Shown piece by piece: positions 1 through 10,348 of a stretch of DNA of 64,000 nucleotides. Source of the stretch: Podospora comata (Eukaryota; Ascomycota; Sordariomycetes; Sordariales; Podosporaceae); contig CP071493.1 of the NCBI GenBank assembly GCA_017354895.1, forward strand, positions 6,820,001-6,884,000, in the 5' to 3' direction. Under the pieces are notes generated by a model. The model was not told the origin of the DNA. It saw nothing but the letters and a program-made list of their open reading frames with translations, and did no database searches. The position numbers were made by a program, and so were the translations under genes. Numbering within the stretch: the first letter of the stretch is position 1; each line of letters begins with the position of its first letter.

Positions 1-309
1 CGTCTCCCCGGATTTCTCTGGGGCACGTCGGGACCGGTAGTCATCCGGCGATGCGGAGAGTGAGTAGGCTTCCTTCATCGGCTCGAGTCAATACTTTATC
101 AGGGGGTCCGTCCAAAGATTGCCTCCTCCACAACATAACTGACAGGACAAAGATTTTGACTCCTTGGACGACTCCAACACTCGGTGTCGACGCGTGGCAA
201 CCTTTCGCCATCCATCCATACGCAATTCCGGTACGTTGGGGATAGTTTAGACCACTCAGCGGTCCCGTCGACGAGTCCTTGCAACTGACGAAGCGCTCAG
301 GGACCAAAA
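1..309. other. Intergenic / upstream of first gene
   Basis: I see no supportable gene here. The short open frames on both strands overlap one another and carry no recognisable motif. The last bases, ending in CCAAAA before the ATG at 310, look like a normal fungal start context for the next gene. Confidence 0.4.
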
Positions 310-862
310 ATGCCAGATTATATTGGATCACCTGGGGGTGACCATGCAGATTTCAACCAGTCTTCGAATGCCATCCAGGACAAGCTCGGAGGCACCGGCA
401 ACATCGTTAACATCACCGCCGCCGAGGTCGCCGTCATCGTTATCACAGTCACCCTGGTCTTGTTGGCTCTAGTTGGCGTCTTTTACTGTCGAATCTTGCA
501 AGCTCGTCGGGATCTCGATATAGAAAACAAGGCGAAGGAGCGGGCCGCGGGCCCCGCGCTGGGCGATGCCATAGAACTGGTACACACCAAGAGAGCATCC
601 GGGAGCTCTTGCGATACGATATCGATCAAGAATAGAGACGAGATTGGCGAGCCCAGCTCGAGCAAGGGTAAAACGCCGGCCGCCATGGAATCGAACCAAG
701 AACCAAAACTGCCTCTTCGACACTATATCCATTGGAAGAACCCAGATCCGAAGGCACAAACTAAGCAACAAGAAGAAGGTAAGCAAAAGCTGCTAAACCA
801 AGGCTTCGAGCAATCACTTACTCGGTGCTGCAGGTTCATCTTCTTCACACCCTCCGTACTGA
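310..862 (+). CDS. Small single-pass membrane protein, unknown function
   Basis: I do not recognise the family. The predicted protein has about 164 residues. An N-terminal part of about 45 residues with Asn-Ile-Thr-type glycosylation sequons is followed by one strong transmembrane helix at about residues 46-67 (VAVIVITVTLVLLALVG core). A polar, Lys/Glu/Ser-rich tail then looks cytosolic. A canonical 55-bp intron at 779-833 (donor GTAAGC, acceptor TGCAG) joins exons 310-778 and 834-862 and gives a short Ser/His/Pro ending. If the intron is retained the frame stays open to 909 with a different tail. The start is the first Met after CAAAA. The topology suggests a type III or signal-anchored protein, but no activity can be assigned. 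Confidence 0.5.
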
Positions 863-2681
863 CCCCAAGTCTGGAGCATCTCGCTCCTTTTGAGAAGACC
901 TTGACGTAATGGGGTGTTGCAGAATTCCCGCTCCTGAGTAAGCTGGATATGGGCCGACGATATTCGAAGGGGCAAAAGTTGGTTGCCCAGTGGCTGTTGT
1001 TGGAGAGATGATGGAACGAAGGGGAGATTTTCTCGTCAAGCTTCGGGTACCATTCCCGCCATAGCGGGCATTGTGTGCAGGAAGGCTAGATCATGGGGCA
1101 TTTTGGTGAGCTGTTTTTAGGGGATTGTTTTGCGGCGTTCACGAGATACTAGACTGTAGAGGCTTCATGCCAGAAATTGTTAGCGCCTATTTCCACCAAG
1201 CTTCCAAGTTTTCTGAGTTGGATACGTACAACCGAAGCATCGGTCCAGAGGCCCCCAAACGACGATAAGAGTCGATCAAAGTAAGGTAGGCGAGGTCGAT
1301 AGGCTGGTCCTTGCCGTTGGGCGAGATGCCGAGCCGCAAACACGTCGAGTGGCCAGGCCATTGAGTAAGGAAGAGCTTGGTAGGATCAGCTTGAGGTACG
1401 TAAACATCATCAAGAAAAATGAACAGAGCAGGACATGGAGTGTGTGGGCGTCGTTGAATCCCCCAAAAGTGCAATCAATGCTCGCGACAAGCCAAGTGAT
1501 CCTTCGCGGGCCGCACCGAGTGATCCCAGCTTAGCGTCTCGGCTGCTGACAACTCCCCCAACCCACAACTCGGGGGTCACTAACCCGATTCCAATGCCAA
1601 CCCCAACCCAGTTGCATCTTCGCCCCGCTGCTATCGACATGAGATGCCCCGAGGACCGCACCAGTCAATGCTATTCTTGGTATCAACTGTTTTCATTATC
1701 CTGCTGCGCAACTCGACGGATTCTCGGCATGGGGAATCATCGACCATCAACCGGCACTTGTTCCAATCTCCACCTCTTGCTGCCTGGTATCGCTGCAGTA
1801 TCTCGTCCTCGGGACAAGAGCAGGCGAACATGATCGCCGAGGGATGCCTCAATCAAGTAAGCCGAAACCATGGAAAGGTGACTCCTGAAACAACCCCAAT
1901 GCAGCCTCTAGAAACATTCGCCAAGGCAACATCCCCGCACCGGTCAACGAGAATGCAGCATGAAAAAGCAAAATGGTGGAGGCAGTCCTCAAACCGATCC
2001 ACACCGGTGAGGATCTATTGCAGAAGAGCATCTAGCAAAGGTCGAATAAGCTTAGAGACCGTCCAATGATAACCCATCGGCTAGCACTCAGTTGTTCGCA
2101 AGCACGGCAAAGGCTTTGCTGGAACCCAACAAATCAGTCCTCTCAACTGCCACCTCCGAAAGGGCGACACGACAGCTGTCACGATGCCTCTCGGGTTGTA
2201 AAGGGCAGGTTCGAACGGTTCAGGAGCATATTCCCCGGCAGAATCCCTGCAAGGCCTATCAAGCTCGATGCTTTACTTCCTCACGATCTCAGACTCATGA
2301 TATCTCGGAGAATCCTCTCCGAGAGATGTGCGCTTGAAGAACATAAACCCAATATAACCAAGCCAGATGGAAAGCGGCGTATGCAACTCGTTGTTGAGTT
2401 TCTGTCACGTTGTACTGACCAATCAGCAAGCGACTGGTTGACATGATAGCACTGTGAGGCCATCCTCCTGACAGCTGTTTTGATGCCAGACTGACGGCAA
2501 AATGAAGGTACGTTTACGACAAAGCGAGCATACCATGACTTGCACATGATAGCATCCTAATCCCATCAAACGCCCATCATTCTCACCCAATGAACTTCTC
2601 ACATGCACCAACGTGAGACTTTTCGCCTACACATGTCGTCCCACAGTGCTCACCCAGCCCCAGCTCTCTGTCCGAGACACT

Positions 2682-2990
2682 TTGCGCAAAAATTGCTTCA
2701 GCATTTCTTGCGCGCGCAAAAATGCAGAGTTTGGGGAGTTTCGATTTTCTGCGCGCAAGAGTTGAAATTTTGCGCGCAGATTTAGGAGAGACAGGGCCGC
2801 AAGAATTGTGGCTCGCGCCATGAATGCTACGATTGGGGAGAATACGCGAGTGCGGAAAAGACACAGACCAATAGCATCACCGCATCGCAACTTCTCCCTC
2901 GGCAGCCTGCACCTGGGTTGCATAAGTCGCCGCTGTGAAGTGGAAGATGTGGGGCACTGCGCAAGAATTCATGTTTTTTGCGCGCAGAAA
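2682..2990. repeat. Cluster of TTTTGCGCGCA-type palindromes
   Basis: Within about 300 bp the motif GCGCGCA or its complement recurs next to T or A runs: near 2709 (TTGCGCGCGCAAAAA), 2748-2758 (TCTGCGCGCAA), 2770-2780 (TTGCGCGCAGA) and about 2976-2986 (TTGCGCGCAGA). Shorter GCGCAA forms lie near 2683 and 2959. The copies at 2748-2758 and 2770-2780 are perfect 11-bp inverted repeats separated by 11 bp. The core resembles an E2F-type TTTSGCGC element, but no gene can be tied to it. Confidence 0.6.
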
Positions 2991-3198
2991 TTCGATGCTC
3001 CCGGATCGCCTTTAGGTGCCAACCGCGGAGTGACTGACAGTTTCCGGTCCTTAGAAATGCCGCCGGGGGAAAATATTGACCTCTGGATCCAACCTGATGC
3101 TGCCGAAAATGTGGAAGTGATTGAGATGGGTTGTCGGAGGCCACAGGGGTTTCCGGGCCAAGTTGTGTTATAGCATGGGGCCTGAATATTTGCTTCCG

Positions 3199-3349
3199 TA
3201 CCACACAGTTCAACCCGGGGAAGACTCTCCATTCCGCTGTCCCTCTCCGCCTTTCCGCCCTCAGTCAGTCAGCTGCGTGTGGTGGGTGAATTCTGCAACG
3301 CGGGAGCAATTCCGTGCCTAACTCTACCACATAGTTCAACCCGGGGAGG
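3199..3349. repeat. Direct duplication of a 25-bp motif
   Basis: The stretch around AGTTCAACCCGGGGA occurs at 3199-3223 and again at 3325-3349, matching over about 25 bp with two mismatches and in the same orientation. Both copies are preceded by TTCCGT. The spacing is 126 bp. It may be a small local duplication or a binding-site pair. No gene lies close by. Confidence 0.5.
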
Positions 3350-4410
3350 TTTGTGTCCTCTCCTTTGCGTGCCATCACAGTCAATGCACGAAGTCGAGAT
3401 ATCACGCCGGAAAGAATTCCGTCCCACCCTTTCCCACCCTCAACACCACCGCTGGGATAACCCCAAAGGGGGCATCCGTGGAGAAGCAGTTCCCCATTCC
3501 GTGCCTTCCTCTCACATACATCCATCCCATCAACCTACTTTGTCAAGTCTGTGTTGAAGTGTTGTATCTTTCCGAACCAACTCACCCAACCCATCTCGCA
3601 AAAAGCTCCCAAGACACCTAACCCATACATTCCCTCGACTTTACTGAACATCCCGCAGGATGTGATGCCTCTTCTCCGCGGGGGGTAACCTGGATCTGTC
3701 CAGTGCTGCATTTCCTCGGAATCTAGACCCTTTTTCCGCGGAATCGTCTCCTTCCGGGGAGATGCTACAGTCTCGTCTTATCTGCAGTTTGGACCTGGCG
3801 GTAATGTTGCTGTTGCGGATGGGTGACTTGGTGCCCAAACTATACGGTAGATATGCGAATATGTCACGATGCCTGACTGAAACCCTCCTCTCATCCATCT
3901 TCTCGCGTTCGTCATTCTCGTCATTTCAAAGATCTTCGAAAACATCGCCGAGGTTGTCCACCGGCAGTTGGGTCTGAGAGGCCCAGCCCAACTCCTCCCT
4001 ACATCACAGTGTCGAAGCACCTAGACCGCAAATATTCGCGATAGGGGACTCTGTTGAACGCTGCCCGGCATCCAAAGACCACAAGACAGTTTCACAGACA
4101 TCTCGGGCAAGAAGCACACGACTTCCCCGGGATCACCAGACTAACACTCACAACCACCACCCAGACATCATTGATCAGCTGCAAAAAGCAAATATCAATT
4201 CGCGCCCGAACGCCTTCCGCGCGTGCTCGCGCTCCTTACCCCAAACGCCGGCGCTATACATGCGTACATCTACATGAGCAATCGAAATCTCAACCCGTAA
4301 AAACCGCCTGTCCACCGTCCCAGCTTCACCAGTCCACCTCCGTTAAACCATTTCTGATCATACAAACTCTCCCATGAATCTCGGCCCCCCCCCCTCTTCC
4401 TCTCCCACTC

Positions 4411-6074
4411 TCAACGCTTCCCCTCGGGCGACTTTGGGCTTTTGGGCAAATACCGACTCTTGATCGCATGCCCGATGACGCTCATCCTGCTCCCGATGGT
4501 GCCGTCTTGCATTCGGCTCGCGAGGGCTTCTTCCAGGGCTGACTGGGTGACGGAAGCGTCTATTGCACACACACGCACGATTGGTACCGGCTGAAAGAAA
4601 GGGTAGGTAGGGATGATGTAAAAACTCACCATCAAGATCACTAAAACTGCTCCCCATGCTGGGAGTGCCCGTGCCGTCGCTGCCCTCACGGGAAACCCCC
4701 TTTCCTTTCTCTCTCAGCTCGGCCGTTCTGCTTCTCGGGGATAGTGTCCCATGAACGTGATCTTGACCGGCAACAGGGTATCTACCCCCACCGGCTGCCA
4801 GGGCAGTTCCAGGACGGTGAACGATAGCCGCTGAACTAGCTGATGAATCGGATGTTTGGCTGAACTCGCCACCGCCGGTGACACCAACAGGGGCACCTCT
4901 CAGTGTAGCGCCCAAATCCATCTGTTGTTGATGTGGGGGCGGTAAGAACGCAGGCTCGGGTTCATCCTCGTCTTCTTCGGCAAGGCCGTCAAATCCAGCG
5001 CGGTGGTCGCCGTAAACGGAGAATCGGGGCGGACGTCGAATGATACGGCTCTGGACGGGGGAGTCGTCAGAGTCCGATTCCTCTTCGCTTTCTGAGGCAG
5101 CTGGGCTGGCGGAGACAGAAGGCTGGGCGGCGCCGAAGGTGGAGGTGTCATCTTGATCTGTTCCTTCGCGCTGTTGATACGAGAAAGAAGACATGTAACG
5201 ACCTGTAGATCGGGTGGAGGTGACAGAAGGGGCTGGTCTGATGCCGAGCTGGGTCTGGGTTGGGATAGTAGTGCCGGCGGATGAGTTGCGCGAGACGGCA
5301 GGGCGGAGAGGGATGGTGGTGGGCTTGGCTGCAGAAGGGCCGGCTCCGACGGTGGTGGCATACTCTGCCTCCTGTCTTGGGAGAGGAGCAGACGGAGTAT
5401 CTTTGCGATCATTGCGCATAGAAAGAGAAGAAGGAGCTCTGCCACTGGCCGAACCAGTGCGTCTCAGGGGCTCCGATATCTGAGGATAATGGGTGGTGTG
5501 GGAAGAAGGCTCGGCGCCGGGGATGGGTGAAGGAGCAGCAGAACCCCTACCTGTGGCTGCCTTGAGCATCTGAGCGCGGATTTGGCTTGCATGGCGATCT
5601 GTGAGGTAGTTTGCCATCTGAATAAGGAAATCGACGGTCACCTCGAATTGTGAAGCTCTATAAGCACACAGTGTTAGTACACACTGAGGTCTATCATCGA
5701 CAAGGCAACATGCGGCTCTTACAGCTCGTTCCCTGTCTAGATGTTAGTAACATGCTTCAGATCAAAAGACACAAGAATGAACTGGCTTACAGTTGATATT
5801 TCCACCCGAGCGTGAGTTATCGGAGATGATACTCCAAAGCGCGTTCGACTTCTCTTCGTTCCAGTCCATCTATGCCGGTGTCAGTGAGTGAGTTCACAAG
5901 GCGGGCACAGTGCGAGCGCGTGCAACATACCAGCGGCGGATCGACGAAGTCGCCGCGCTTGATGGGCAAGCGAATGTAGAGCAGGTACTTGGGTTCCTGC
6001 GCTACGCTCGCCTGCCCCTTGGTTTCTTTGGGCTCTGGGGCCCGGCCCTCTCTCTGTCGTCGTTGCTCCTCCAT
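4411..6074 (-). CDS. ATG29: Autophagy protein Atg29
   Basis: Atg29 is a fungal autophagy factor that works with Atg17 and Atg31 at the phagophore assembly site. The N-terminal Atg29 domain is clear once exons are joined: YLLYIRLPIKRGDFVDPP, then DWNEEK...ALWSIISD, then NINWNELASQFEVTVDFLIQMANYL. A long Ser/Pro-rich disordered tail follows and ends SVIGHAIKSRYLPKSPK. Exons (minus strand) are 6074-5931, 5869-5791, 5732-5723, 5657-4630 and 4559-4411. Introns are 61, 58, 65 and 70 bp. Exon 3 is only 10 nt, yet it is needed to make NWNELAS in frame. The listed start is the first in-frame Met (about 469 residues). An ATG at 6288 in a better context (CCACAATGTC) opens a frame that differs by one base from the coding frame continuing upstream of 6074, so a longer N-terminus is possible. 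The gene is divergent from the nucleoporin gene at 6789. Confidence 0.88.
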
Positions 6075-6288
6075 TTCTTGGAGCTCGGGGAGGAACTGTT
6101 CTGGTGACTGTTCCTCGTGGTCTTCTTCTTCAAAGATGGTTTGCAGCCGCGCAGGTCGCTGAGGTTGGCGGCGGGCCGGGACGTTTTCAGCAGGCTCCCA
6201 GGCGTTGCTAGCGCCCCCAGTGGGCAGCCTGGGGAAACGCAGCTGGGGGGCCTACAGGCGCCTCGTCGTTGGAGTGATCGGATGACAT

Positions 6289-6788
6289 TGTGGTGGACCG
6301 TGCGTGGTGTTGCTGGCGTTGTCGGGGCGCTAGTCCTATATCCAATGTTATTGTTGCTTGGGAAAATCGGCTACAGCAATATTCCTGCAGATATTTACTT
6401 GGCCGAAAAAGTTAAAGTGGGGCCTGCAAATGCTATTGTTCCAAGCGGGTCTGCTCTTTGCTATTCTTCTAACCGGATATGCCCCATGGTACACCACAAC
6501 AGTGGCCCAAGCTCCCCTGGGGCTCCATCCTGTAGTTGCTGGGTAGACAATTTTGGTGACTTTTGGGGGCCAGATCAAGAATTGGGGTCCTGCAAGTCAC
6601 TGAAAAAATCGCGTCGCATTTTCTCGCAGCTTCGGAGAACAGGCTACAAAAGCTCAACCGGCCATTTCGCTTTGTGGTCACAGCATATTCGATTCTCACA
6701 GCAGCTCTCTTCCTTTGATTCCATTGGTTCCTGCCCTCCCTGCAAAACTTACTCGGCTGTCCTGCTCTCCCTGTGTTCGCCTGAAACC
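6289..6788. promoter_or_regulatory. Shared divergent promoter region ATG29 / NUP53
   Basis: About 500 bp separate the upstream ATG of ATG29 (6288, minus) from the nucleoporin start (6789, plus). Open frames crossing it are shadows without motifs. I identify no specific regulator site. The stretch presumably holds both core promoters and 5' leaders. Confidence 0.5.
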
Positions 6789-8190
6789 ATGCCCCCCTTA
6801 ATCCTACACAACGTGCCAGACGACGAGCTGTACGTAGGAGACGACGGTATCAAGAGACCATATGCCATGGTCTTTCCACAGTCCGTATTTCACAACCATC
6901 TGCCCCCCCCCCTCCGCCGCGACTGACATGGAGGAAAACAGGCAGGATGGCTCGCTGAGAGCGAGGAAGGCAGTCAACGAGACAGGATCGTTTGGAAAGT
7001 CGACGCGACGGGCGAGGTCGAAAACCGCGACGCCTGCGAGAAAAGAAGATCCAACCATAGCCGCTGCCGATAAGATCTTTAGCAACTGGATCGCGAACCA
7101 AGCCCCCATCAACCAGGCCCCCGCGCCATCGCAAAGCGACAGAGCTGCGCAGAACCAACGGCGTCCAAGTCTTCACCCATCGACTTCTCAGCAGAATCTC
7201 TCCCAAAACGACGAGAAGGTACCCCCAGAAGCCAAATTCATCAAGGCCAAAGAGCCAACCGAGGTCATACTGCGAGGGTACCGCTCCGCCCAACAGCAAT
7301 ATGCCGCCATCAACCACTACGAGCAGCTCGCAGGGAGAATATGCGAGGACTACTCGCGTGACCCCCCAGTGGAGAGCAGGCGATACAAGTCCGAACTCCG
7401 GGACCCAGCATTCGCCCGCCGGAAGGCCCTCACCCCAGAAGAACGCGCCAAGGTTAATAAAGCCGACAGTGGGTTGCACTGGGTGAAGGTCACCTTCGAG
7501 TCCGCCGAGGCCGCCGAAGCAGCCATCTATGCCTCTCCCCAGATTATCCTAGGTCATCAGGTCTTTGCCGAGCCATACACCGGCCTCCCACCTCCGCGCG
7601 ACGAAGCCGTTCCCGACCCATCTATAGCCGCCGGCTTCGGCATCCAGCGCACCAACTCCGGCAGACGCCAGTCACAACAACAGCCCCGAGCTGGCACCGC
7701 GGCCGCCGCAGGCTTCAACCCAGCCTGGCTCAACCCCGACAGCTTCGACTCTGGGTTCTCCCACACCTCTAGTCACACAGCAGACACCGGCACAGCCGCC
7801 TCTACCGACTTTGAGACACAGCCTCTCTCTCGAACCGTCACACCGCCCAACCCATTCACCTTTGACAATATCGTCGCCGAGCAACCCCGGCAACAGGATA
7901 AAGATGCGGATGATTTCTGCCGGCTGATCCCCCAAGTGAGGAAGGTTAAGCTCCTTCCCATGGAACAAGCTCTCCTGCCCGCCCCGTCGGTCGCCCAGCG
8001 GGTAGCACACTACGTTCCCTTCATCAGCTGGTTCAACGGCGCCATGATCGGGACTCAGGTCCCACGAACCGAGCTTGGCGAGTTTGACTGGGTGGCTGCG
8101 AGTCTGTACTGGAAGTTTTTGTGGTGGTTGGATTTCTTGTTTGGGTTGTTTGGGGGTGATATCCGGAAGGCGGCAGACCAAGATGACTAA
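6789..8190 (+). CDS. NUP53: Nup53/Nup35-type (MPPN RRM) nucleoporin
   Basis: This is a probable inner-ring nuclear pore protein of the Nup53/Nup35 family, which binds Nup155- and Nup192-type scaffolds and the pore membrane. Exon 1 is 6789-6880, a 61-bp intron covers 6881-6941 (donor GTCCGT, branch CTGAC, acceptor AACAG), and exon 2 is 6942-8190, giving 446 residues. The first exon encodes [20 protein letters not shown], joined in frame to [21 protein letters not shown] low-complexity region precedes a compact RRM-like fold in the middle, ending in [18 protein letters not shown] and GHQVFAEPY, the typical MPPN signature. The C-terminus is Trp/Phe-rich ([16 protein letters not shown]) and amphipathic, as expected for membrane binding. 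A purely hydrophobic tail function is inference. The family call rests on the RRM segment and the tail. Confidence 0.75.
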
Positions 8191-8683
8191 AGAGGGAGAA
8201 CAAAGGAGACAAAGAAGGAGACAGAGATTTTTTTTGGCATGGATTAATGAGTTGATAGACTGAGCCCCTGTTGACACTTTTTGCGGCGGAGTTGCATAAA
8301 TAGGCAGGCGTTTAGGATTTGTTGTTGCGGGCAGTGGTTATTTGTAGTTTTAACTGTTGACACCTAGCGAGGGAAGGGGACAATTGTACAAAAATGAAAT
8401 GGAGAGATTATGTGTCAAAAAACCAGTCTGGTAACGGTGTATTCGCTATGCTATTGTATGCAGTCAAAAAAAAAAACCAGCCTCATAGATACTTGTAAGC
8501 AAACCCCTTATTCGTATCAACAACATCAAATAATTGCCATGCAAAAAAAAAAAAAAAAAAAAAAACGTCTACATATATCGTCATGTTCTAAAAGGGGTAT
8601 ATCATGCCAATCCAATCTCTCTTTCTCTTTCTCTCGCTCATCCACACACAGAATTCACACACCTTGATCACAACACTGACACC
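8191..8683. other. Convergent 3' intergenic region with poly(A) tract
   Basis: This stretch lies between the converging 3' ends of the nucleoporin and IVY1 genes. It contains an A run of more than 20 bases near 8542-8564 and a shorter A run near 8466. Open frames that read through these runs (Lys tracts) are not credible genes. Confidence 0.5.
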
Positions 8684-10348
8684 TCAAGGCGAATTCCTTT
8701 CTGTGTCGGCCACACTCCAACTACTCTCCCCGCCCCCAACCCTCTCCTGGGGTTCGCCCAAACTCGTACTCACCAAACTCCTGTCCCTCAACAACAAGTT
8801 CCCCGTCTCGCTCGTCAAACTTGACGAGCTCCTCCTCTTCCTCAACCCCTCGTTCCTCCACGGATGCGCCTCTTCATCGTCGGTTTCCGTCTTGTCCTCG
8901 TCGTCATCCTTCTTCTCCATCCCCACCAGCCCCCCATCATGATCCACCTCCACACTCGTCCCCAACAACCTGTCCGGATTCATCTTCACATGCTGCGGCT
9001 GCGGACTAAAAGGTCTCACCCCCCTGCTCCGATTAAACTGCTGCCCTCCTTGCTGCGTCTCGGCAAAAACACTCCCTCCTTCCTCGTCCTTGTCCATGCC
9101 CCCCAACGAATCCGACCGCACCAAACCCGCCAAGCTCTGATACCTATCCCCCTGCTGCCCTTCCAGACCCCCTCCAGCAGAAATCAGCAAGCTGTCCCCC
9201 CTCACCCCCCTCACCGTCCCCCCTTCTCCCGAGCTATCATTCGCCAGTATTGACTTGGGAGGTAGTATACTGAACAGTTTACTCTCCCCCCCACCTCCCA
9301 CCCCTCCACCCCCAAACTCCTTCCCCGGCGATCCCCCCATGACGTGCTCCCCCATCATCCCCCCCTCCCCCTCGTTAGCAAACAAATCCACCCCCCTCTC
9401 CAAAACCTCCTCCAGCCCACCCCCCGTCCACCCTTTGCGTGCCAAGCTCTCAAAGATGTCCACCTCTGCCCGCACAAGAGAGCAACTCGCCTCCACAATC
9501 CTCGCACTCGTCTCCTGACTTTCCCTCAGCAGCGTCCTCGCGTGTTCCCCGTGCAAGGACGTCAGCCCGTCTAGTTTGGTGGTCAGCTCGACAAGGTGGT
9601 TCCGAAACATGTTCACATCCCTCCTCTTCTGCCTGTGGAGTTTTAGTCCCTCCTTCTCAAGGCGGTTGATTTCCTTGCTTTGAACCGCCACGGCAGACGC
9701 ATAGCTCTCCTCCTCGTCCTCGACCGCGCCCCGCCATTTATCCAGCTCGTGAAGCAGGGGCACTTCAAAAGAGCGGTAGACCGTCTCGGAGAGGATGTGC
9801 TTGTGGTTTGCGACCAGGTGCTGCAGACCAGCCACCGTCAAGAGGGCGTCAGCCGTGCAGGCGTTTTTGCTCATGACGTTGCTGTTGAGGTTGAGCGGTG
9901 GGAGGTTGGCGTTGTTACTGCCTTGGGGGCCGCCACCGGCGTGGAAAGAGCTGGAGAGCGAGCCACCGACTGTGTTGCCGTTTGATAACAACCCTGGGTT
10001 GATCGGACCGAGCGGTTCGGCGCGGGCTTCTTTGAGGCGGGCGCATGCTTCGAGGGCGGAGCCGAAGGCGCTGGCGGCCGTGGACAGGGAAGCGAGGGCG
10101 AGGCGGTAGGCTTTGGCGGTTGTGAGCAAATCGGCGTAGGCAGTTTGGGAGCTTTCGAGGTCGGCTTTGGTGAGGACTGCGTGGGCTGGTCGGGGAGGGG
10201 GTGGTAAGGGGAGATTGAACTGGGAGAGGGAGGGTTGGGCGATGGAGGCGTAGGAGTAGGTTGGCGAGCCTGGGATGGGGGGAAGTTGGCTTGGGGAGGG
10301 GGAGGGTGGCCGTTGTGGCATCCCCGGGGGATGGGAGGAAGATTGCAT
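8684..10348 (-). CDS. IVY1: IVY1-like I-BAR phospholipid-binding protein
   Basis: This resembles fungal Ivy1, a vacuole-associated inverse-BAR protein that binds phosphoinositides and the Rab Ypt7. The single-exon frame encodes 554 residues. A Pro/Ser-rich N-terminus of about 60 residues precedes a long helical region at about residues 60-330. Its helices include LESSQTAYADLLTTAKAY and HILSETVYRSFEVPLLHEL. A basic helix EINRLEKEGLKLHRQKRRDV and the segment MFRNHLVELTTKLDGL follow. This pattern of charged, heptad-like helices is that of the I-BAR fold. The remaining 220 residues are disordered and acidic near the end. The start ATG at 10348 is the first Met of the frame, in a GGAAGA-poor but acceptable context. 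The gene converges with the nucleoporin gene. Confidence 0.72.
   Translation of the reverse strand: MQSSSHPPGMPQRPPSPSPSQLPPIPGSPTYSYASIAQPSLSQFNLPLPPPPRPAHAVLTKADLESSQTAYADLLTTAKAYRLALASLSTAASAFGSALEACARLKEARAEPLGPINPGLLSNGNTVGGSLSSSFHAGGGPQGSNNANLPPLNLNSNVMSKNACTADALLTVAGLQHLVANHKHILSETVYRSFEVPLLHELDKWRGAVEDEEESYASAVAVQSKEINRLEKEGLKLHRQKRRDVNMFRNHLVELTTKLDGLTSLHGEHARTLLRESQETSARIVEASCSLVRAEVDIFESLARKGWTGGGLEEVLERGVDLFANEGEGGMMGEHVMGGSPGKEFGGGGVGGGGESKLFSILPPKSILANDSSGEGGTVRGVRGDSLLISAGGGLEGQQGDRYQSLAGLVRSDSLGGMDKDEEGGSVFAETQQGGQQFNRSRGVRPFSPQPQHVKMNPDRLLGTSVEVDHDGGLVGMEKKDDDEDKTETDDEEAHPWRNEGLRKRRSSSSLTSETGNLLLRDRSLVSTSLGEPQERVGGGESSWSVADTERNSP

Larger units (their letters stand above)
863..4410. 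other. Gene-poor region of about 3.5 kb
   Basis: No convincing gene is seen. Open frames up to about 140 codons occur on both strands (for example 1435-1833 and 1644-2069) but overlap in opposite frames and lack motifs, start contexts or splice-supported extension. The region holds a cluster of GCGCGCA palindromes (2680-2990) and a duplicated 25-bp motif (3199-3223 and 3325-3349). From about 4050 onward it is probably the 3' flank of ATG29. Confidence 0.4.

Noticed and set aside
6651-8277. Minus-strand frames of 200 codons across the nucleoporin gene
   Set aside because: They are antisense shadows of the plus-strand nucleoporin exon with no motif.
8542-8564. Long A run as a possible retrocopy tail
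   Set aside because: There is no coding remnant or target-site duplication beside it. It lies in a convergent 3' region where A/T runs are common.
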